A DNA stretch of 8,698 nucleotides. Source: an uncultured Eubacterium sp. (lineage in GTDB: Bacteria; Bacillota; Clostridia; Lachnospirales; Lachnospiraceae). Positions within the stretch are counted from its first letter, which is position 1. Each line of letters starts with the position of its first letter. The notes beneath the pieces were generated by a model. The model searched no databases. It was not told where the DNA came from and worked only from the letters and a program-made list of their open reading frames with translations. The translations under genes were made by a program, and so were the position numbers. The stretch spans positions 1-8,698 of the forward strand of contig URYE01000090.1 in the NCBI GenBank assembly GCA_900551945.1. The letters run 5' to 3'. Below, one piece after another: positions 4,922 to 8,698 of the stretch.

Positions 4922-6448
4922 TTATCTATTTCTTACTTCATTAAACTTATCAACAACAGCCTTATCAGCTCCGCCTGTTGCAAGACTTACAACAACAATC
5001 ACAACCATCGCAACTATAAATGCTGGAAGAAGTTCGTATATTTCAAATATACCACCAAAATTAGAAATAATATATTTCCATACAAATATCATAACACCAC
5101 CAGAAATCATTCCAGCCATTGCTCCGTATTTGTTTGCATTTTTCCAAAATAATGATATCAATACTACTGGTCCAAATGTAGCTCCGAAACCTGCCCATGC
5201 AAAAGATACAATCTCAAATACTGAGCTATTAGGGTCACTCGCAAGAAGTACCGCTATTATTGAAATAATAATTACTGTTGTTCTAGCTACAACCATAGAC
5301 TTCTTTTCTGAAAGCTTAACGCCAAAAAACTCCTGCAAAATATTTTGTGAAACAGCAGATGCTGAAGCTAAAAGCTGTGAATCAGCTGTTGACATAGTAG
5401 CTGCTAAAATACCTGCAAGAATAATACCTGCACATATCGCTGGTAATATTCCGTATGTACTAAGAAGATGTGCAATTCTTACAATAATTGTTTCTGCTTG
5501 ACTCTTGCCTTCAAGCACTTCAATAGCGCCAACTTTTGTCATTGCATTACCAACAACACCAATAAATACACCAACTGAAAGTGATATAACTACCCAAATT
5601 GTAGCTACTCTTCTCGAAATCTTTAACTTCTTTTCATCTTCAATTGCCATAAATCTTAATAATATATGAGGCATACCAAAGTAACCAAGTCCCCATGCAA
5701 GTGTTGATATAATTGACAGTGGATTGTATGGTACCGCACTTTGTGTAGCAACTGAATAATTCTCCGATAAATTAAGATATCCTGGAAGTGACTTCGCATT
5801 ATCAATTACTGCGTCCATACCACCAGCAACATTAATTCCAAAAAGTACAACTATAAACAATGCAATTGTCATTACAATGCTTTGAATAAGGTCTGTTGTA
5901 CTAGCTGCAAGGAAACCGCCCATTGTACAGTAACCAACTATAATTGTAGCACTTATAATCATTGCTGTCATATAATTCACGCCAAAAAGACTTGAAAACA
6001 GCTTACCACAAGCTGAAAAGCCTGAAGCTGTATAAGGTATAAAAAATATTATTATCATAAGTGCACCAATAACTGTTAATGTGTTCTTATCATCTCCAAA
6101 TCGTTTTGAGAAAAAATCTGGAATTGTAACAACATCGTAAGCTTGTGAATAGCTTCTAATTCTTCTTGCTACAACAAGCCAATTAATATAAGTTCCTATT
6201 GCTAGTCCTAGCGCTGTCCAAAATGCGTCAGCAATACCTGAAAGATAAGCAACTCCAGGAAGTCCCATAAGAAGCCAACTACTCATATCTGATGCTTCAG
6301 CACTCATAGCTGTTACAAATGGTCCTAATTGTCTACCACCTAAATAAAAATCATCGACGTTATTATTCTTTCTCGAACATATAACACCAACACCAAGCAT
6401 AGCTGCCAAATATAATACAATTGCAGCCATAATAACAAATTGTGACAT
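4922..6448 (-). CDS. putP: PutP, sodium/proline symporter
   Basis: 508 residues, the usual size for PutP of the sodium:solute symporter (SSS) family, with about 13 membrane segments. Signature motifs: FYLGGRQLGPFVTAMSAEAS near the N-terminus, with SDMSSWLLMGLPG at 53-65 (the Asp54/Met55 region that binds Na+ in E. coli PutP), and MSTADSQLL at 352-360, where Ser353 and Thr354 match the second part of the Na+ site. It couples Na+ entry to uptake of L-proline, used for nutrition, osmoprotection or Stickland-type fermentation. The ATG has GAGGA a few bases upstream, and an extended -10 promoter lies in the 127-base gap before it. No proline catabolic gene is adjacent. The long palindrome at 4735-4895 follows its stop. 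Confidence 0.93.
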   Translation of the reverse strand: MSQFVIMAAIVLYLAAMLGVGVICSRKNNNVDDFYLGGRQLGPFVTAMSAEASDMSSWLLMGLPGVAYLSGIADAFWTALGLAIGTYINWLVVARRIRSYSQAYDVVTIPDFFSKRFGDDKNTLTVIGALMIIIFFIPYTASGFSACGKLFSSLFGVNYMTAMIISATIIVGYCTMGGFLAASTTDLIQSIVMTIALFIVVLFGINVAGGMDAVIDNAKSLPGYLNLSENYSVATQSAVPYNPLSIISTLAWGLGYFGMPHILLRFMAIEDEKKLKISRRVATIWVVISLSVGVFIGVVGNAMTKVGAIEVLEGKSQAETIIVRIAHLLSTYGILPAICAGIILAGILAATMSTADSQLLASASAVSQNILQEFFGVKLSEKKSMVVARTTVIIISIIAVLLASDPNSSVFEIVSFAWAGFGATFGPVVLISLFWKNANKYGAMAGMISGGVMIFVWKYIISNFGGIFEIYELLPAFIVAMVVIVVVSLATGGADKAVVDKFNEVRNR

Positions 6449-6503
6449 ACTATCCTCATTTCCGCACTTTATTTTGTGCTTTTCACTGTGTTAAAACTCG
6501 TAT

Positions 6504-6512
6504 AGTATATCA
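6504..6512 (-). promoter_or_regulatory. Extended -10 promoter of putP
   Basis: On the minus strand this reads TGATATACT (extended -10), with only a weak AT-rich -35 region. Transcription should start near 6497, about 48 bases before the ATG at 6448. I see no terminator between the upstream gene (stop at 6576) and this promoter, so read-through into putP is possible. Confidence 0.5.
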
Positions 6513-6575
6513 CAATTTTATAAAAATAAAAATACTTTAATTTAATTTTGCTTGAGTTTTTATATATAGTAATTG

Positions 6576-7829
6576 TTAATTATTTGGCACAGTCAAAGAC
6601 TGTGTATTTTCATTATTAGTAGGTAATGTTGTAGGTTGTGTTTCTGGCTGTGACTGTATTGTTGGTGCTGTTGTAACTTCCGGTACTGTTGTCTGTATTT
6701 CTATTTGTGTTACTGTCTGTGTTGGAAGTTGAGTTGTTGACTCAACTGGTTGTGTTTGTGTAGGTAATTGTGTAGTTGTTTCAATTACATTTTCAATTGG
6801 AGATGCTAATTGCCCATCTTGTAAGTTATCAACTGTTGTAGTTTCTTCTACTGCACTTTCTATTTCGGTTTGAGTTTCTGTTTCAATCTCATTAGTAACA
6901 GTTATATATCTCCAATATGCAAGGCTTGTTCCGTAATTATCTTCAAGATGATATATCAATGTATATACACCCGGAGTAGATACATCAAGTTCTCCCGTAA
7001 TAGTTATATAAGATGTTATATCATTTCTACTCATATCAACAGCATACACGCCTGCCCATCTGTCAAATGCTTCACCTACTCGTATTGTACAATCATCAAC
7101 TCCTGTCATATAGTCAATCTTTGTATCAACCTTTCCATCTTCTGAAGCTCTAATATTATCCGTAGGGTCATACTTACTATCTAGCGATATCTTTGAAAAC
7201 TCATTAAGTGCTATTAATGGTGTTTCATCAGCTTCTTCGTATATATTCACTATAGAATTAATACCACAGTTTTCATATATCCATTTTGCATCAGCAACTG
7301 CAAGATATATTGAACCTATATCAGCGGTATTACCAAGATTGTTATATGCCTTTGCAATCAAACTTGAGTTGCTTTGTTGTGAATACGGAACTGAGTGTAT
7401 ATATGCTTGATTAGAAAGCCCCGACGTATAGTGACCATAGACATTATCGCTTAATCTTCTCCACACATATTTTTCATTTATCTTAGTTTCACCAATTGCC
7501 ACATTATCACTTACTGAACATCTAAAAGTCTTGTATGGATTAGTAAACCCACCCTCTGTATCTATCTTATATATAGTTATAAAATTCTCCGTCTTATTCA
7601 CACTAATCATATATGACTGATTATCAGCTATATACGTTGATGTTTCAATAGACTCTTCTGTAGTATCTTGCTGTGTGTCTTCCTTAAACATAGACCCCAC
7701 TGTATTAAACATAAAAATAACGGCTACTATGAAAACAACCAAAATAAACGCATATACTATTGCATTGCCTCGTAGTAGCCACCCTTTTATATCTATTTTT
7801 TTGACTCTTTTATATCCCTTTAAATCCAT
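6576..7829 (-). CDS. Membrane-anchored protein with degenerate L,D-transpeptidase (YkuD) and Ig-like domains
   Basis: 417 residues. A basic N-terminus is followed by one membrane segment (23-45), giving an outside-facing signal anchor. Residues 73-198 resemble a YkuD L,D-transpeptidase domain: strand MISVNKTENFITIYK, the position-144 His (AYIHS), and YNNLG followed by LAVADAKWIYENC (176-188), a stretch typical of clostridial members. The catalytic SHGC-x-R motif just before it reads Asp170-Ile-Gly-Ser173-Ile-Tyr, so the nucleophilic Cys, its neighbouring His and the Arg are all lost. It is most likely a non-catalytic, wall-binding derivative. Residues 236-312 look like a bacterial Ig-like domain (ITITGELDVSTPGVYTLIYHLEDNYGT). 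The rest (315-417) is Thr/Gln/Pro/Glu-rich and carries TTQLPTQT twice (352-359, 365-372), like a wall-spanning stalk. There is no LPxTG anchor. It starts 14 bases after the kinase-like gene, with only a weak ribosome site, so the two form an operon and may be translationally linked. Confidence 0.7.
   Translation of the reverse strand: MDLKGYKRVKKIDIKGWLLRGNAIVYAFILVVFIVAVIFMFNTVGSMFKEDTQQDTTEESIETSTYIADNQSYMISVNKTENFITIYKIDTEGGFTNPYKTFRCSVSDNVAIGETKINEKYVWRRLSDNVYGHYTSGLSNQAYIHSVPYSQQSNSSLIAKAYNNLGNTADIGSIYLAVADAKWIYENCGINSIVNIYEEADETPLIALNEFSKISLDSKYDPTDNIRASEDGKVDTKIDYMTGVDDCTIRVGEAFDRWAGVYAVDMSRNDITSYITITGELDVSTPGVYTLIYHLEDNYGTSLAYWRYITVTNEIETETQTEIESAVEETTTVDNLQDGQLASPIENVIETTTQLPTQTQPVESTTQLPTQTVTQIEIQTTVPEVTTAPTIQSQPETQPTTLPTNNENTQSLTVPNN
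6579..6887 (-). repeat. Low-complexity Thr/Gln/Pro-rich coding tract
   Basis: This stretch encodes the last 103 residues of the L,D-transpeptidase-like protein, rich in ACA/CAA/ACT-type codons (GT-rich on the plus strand), including two copies of the octapeptide TTQLPTQT 13 residues apart. Such tracts vary in length between strains by slippage or recombination; here the frame is intact. Confidence 0.6.
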
Positions 7830-7843
7830 AAGTCAAATCACTC

Positions 7844-8473
7844 TTATTTATTATTTCTTTCTTTTAATTCAACATACTTAATTATTAAATCAATAGCACC
7901 TTCAATTCCTAATTCACCACTGTCAATACAAAGGTCATAGCTCTTTGCTTCTCCCCACTTCTTGCTTGAATAGTAATTATAATAGCTTGCTCTCTTCTTA
8001 TCTGTCTTTTGGATAAGGTCTGCCGCTTTATTTTCAGGAAGTTCAAATGTCTTCTTAATTCTTTCAATACGCTTATCAAGGTCTGCCTTTATAAATACAC
8101 TTACAGCAAATGGGTCATCTTCTAACGCATAGTCAGCACAACGTCCAACTATAACGCATGACTCCTTTTCAGCAAGCTTCTTAATTGCATCAAACTGAGC
8201 TAAAAATACCTTGTGATTAATAGGCATATTAACATATGAATTAGTATATCCAAGTGAATATGTATCCATTACAAGTGAGTATAAAAAGCTGTTCGTTGGT
8301 TTCTCATCTTGTGACTCAAATAGGTCTTCACATAAACCACTTTCTTTTGCGGCTATTGCAAGAAGCTCCTTATCATAACACTTTACCCCTAATCTCTGCG
8401 CAAGCTTTGTACCTATCTCATGTCCACCACTTCCAAATTCTCTACCTATTGTAATAACTGTTCTTTCATCCAT
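7844..8473 (-). CDS. Cytidylate kinase-like family protein
   Basis: 209 residues, starting at an ATG preceded by AGGAGG (8483-8488) with 9-base spacing. It matches the cytidylate-kinase-like family (Pfam Cytidylate_kin2 type): VITIGREFGSGGHEIGTKLA at 6-25 as a modified P-loop, KCYDKELL (31-38), VIVGRCADYAL (107-117) and DKKRASYYNYY (158-168) in the lid region. The P-loop GREFGSGGHEIG lacks the Lys of a Walker A motif (GxxGxGKS/T); this is common in the family, and the substrate is not established. It is not the housekeeping Cmk, which keeps GPAGAGKST. It is the first gene of a probable operon with the membrane-anchored L,D-transpeptidase-like gene 14 bases downstream. Role unknown; nucleotide or small-molecule phosphorylation in the cytoplasm is the family inference. 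Confidence 0.85.
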   Translation of the reverse strand: MDERTVITIGREFGSGGHEIGTKLAQRLGVKCYDKELLAIAAKESGLCEDLFESQDEKPTNSFLYSLVMDTYSLGYTNSYVNMPINHKVFLAQFDAIKKLAEKESCVIVGRCADYALEDDPFAVSVFIKADLDKRIERIKKTFELPENKAADLIQKTDKKRASYYNYYSSKKWGEAKSYDLCIDSGELGIEGAIDLIIKYVELKERNNK

Positions 8474-8528
8474 AACGTAACGCCTCCTATCGCACTTATT
8501 ACATATATATTATGTATGTCATATATTT

Positions 8529-8534
8529 ATTATA
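8529..8534 (-). promoter_or_regulatory. Likely -10 element for the kinase-like/transpeptidase-like operon
   Basis: A perfect TATAAT on the minus strand, preceded by TTG-rich sequence but no convincing -35 at 17 bases. It lies about 55 bases upstream of the ATG at 8473. The short palindrome TACATA-ATATA-TATGTA lies in the leader just downstream. Confidence 0.4.
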
Positions 8535-8607
8535 CAACTTTTCGCAACAAATTTCTACAATTATATATACATTTAATAAAATTAATTTTAATTTATAAAA
8601 TATTTAT

Positions 8608-8635
8608 ATTATACTGGTATCTTAATATAAAACAA
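8608..8635 (-). promoter_or_regulatory. Possible upstream promoter of the same operon
   Basis: On the minus strand: TTGTTT (8630-8635), 16-base spacer, TATAAT (8608-8613). It is a weaker alternative to the element at 8529-8534. The rest of 8474-8698 is very AT-rich and shows no gene. Confidence 0.3.
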
Positions 8636-8698
8636 ATATTAACAGTATAATTTATTACTCAAATATAATACAGTATTGCTATACATTTTTATAAGAAA

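Noticed and set aside
4863..5501. Plus-strand ORF of 212 codons
   Set aside because: It lies antisense to putP, whose motifs and ribosome site are unmistakable; the translation is Thr/Ile-rich, shows no domain and lacks a ribosome site.
8420..8650. Plus-strand ORF near the right edge
   Set aside because: Tyr/Ile/Leu-rich translation of AT-rich intergenic DNA overlapping the kinase-like gene's start and promoter region; no ribosome site.

Overview
The window is a strongly AT-rich stretch of ordinary-looking chromosome from a low-GC Gram-positive anaerobe. A Clostridia member, most likely Lachnospiraceae, is the best guess. The reasons are AGGAGG-type ribosome binding sites, a BioY biotin transporter with a Clostridia-style BirA operator, an extended RsmH paralogue, a cytidylate-kinase-like protein and an L,D-transpeptidase-like surface protein. 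The taxon is inferred from gene style; there is no rRNA to confirm it. Seven protein genes are supported, six on the minus strand and one (RpiB-like) on the plus strand. No tRNA, rRNA, CRISPR array or complete mobile element was seen.

Layout from left to right. Positions 1-126 hold a hairpin that looks like the right end of an IS200/IS605-type element, then a fragment resembling the terminator at 2215-2306. Positions 127-1167 (minus) encode a sigma-70-like protein that has lost the promoter-reading parts of a sigma factor. Divergent from it, 1483-2121 (plus) encodes an RpiB/LacAB-type sugar-phosphate isomerase paralogue behind a near-consensus promoter. A long hairpin with a T-run on both strands (2215-2306) separates it from the convergent minus-strand bioY (2534-3097). 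bioY has its own promoter overlapped by a perfect inverted repeat of BirA type. rsmH-like (3377-4477, TTG start) has its own promoter and a textbook terminator. putP (4922-6448) follows, then a probable two-gene operon: a cytidylate-kinase-like protein (7844-8473) and, 14 bases downstream, a membrane-anchored protein with a degenerate L,D-transpeptidase domain, an Ig-like domain and a Thr/Gln/Pro-rich tail (6576-7829).

The most unusual non-coding feature is a pair of homologous long imperfect palindromes of about 160 bases (2368-2526 and 4735-4895). Each lies just downstream of the stop codon of a minus-strand transporter gene (bioY, putP), in the same orientation. They share the terminal sequence AAAGATATCAGTA, an internal stem and asymmetric loop sequences, so they are one dispersed repeat family, either a MITE-like element or a structured 3'-UTR RNA.

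The genes do not form one pathway. They look like separate housekeeping and accessory units: transcription-related, sugar-phosphate, biotin uptake, ribosome modification, proline uptake and cell surface. Recurrent themes are paralogues that keep a fold but lose or change key residues (sigma-like, L,D-transpeptidase-like, RpiB-like), and repeated hairpins at transcript ends.
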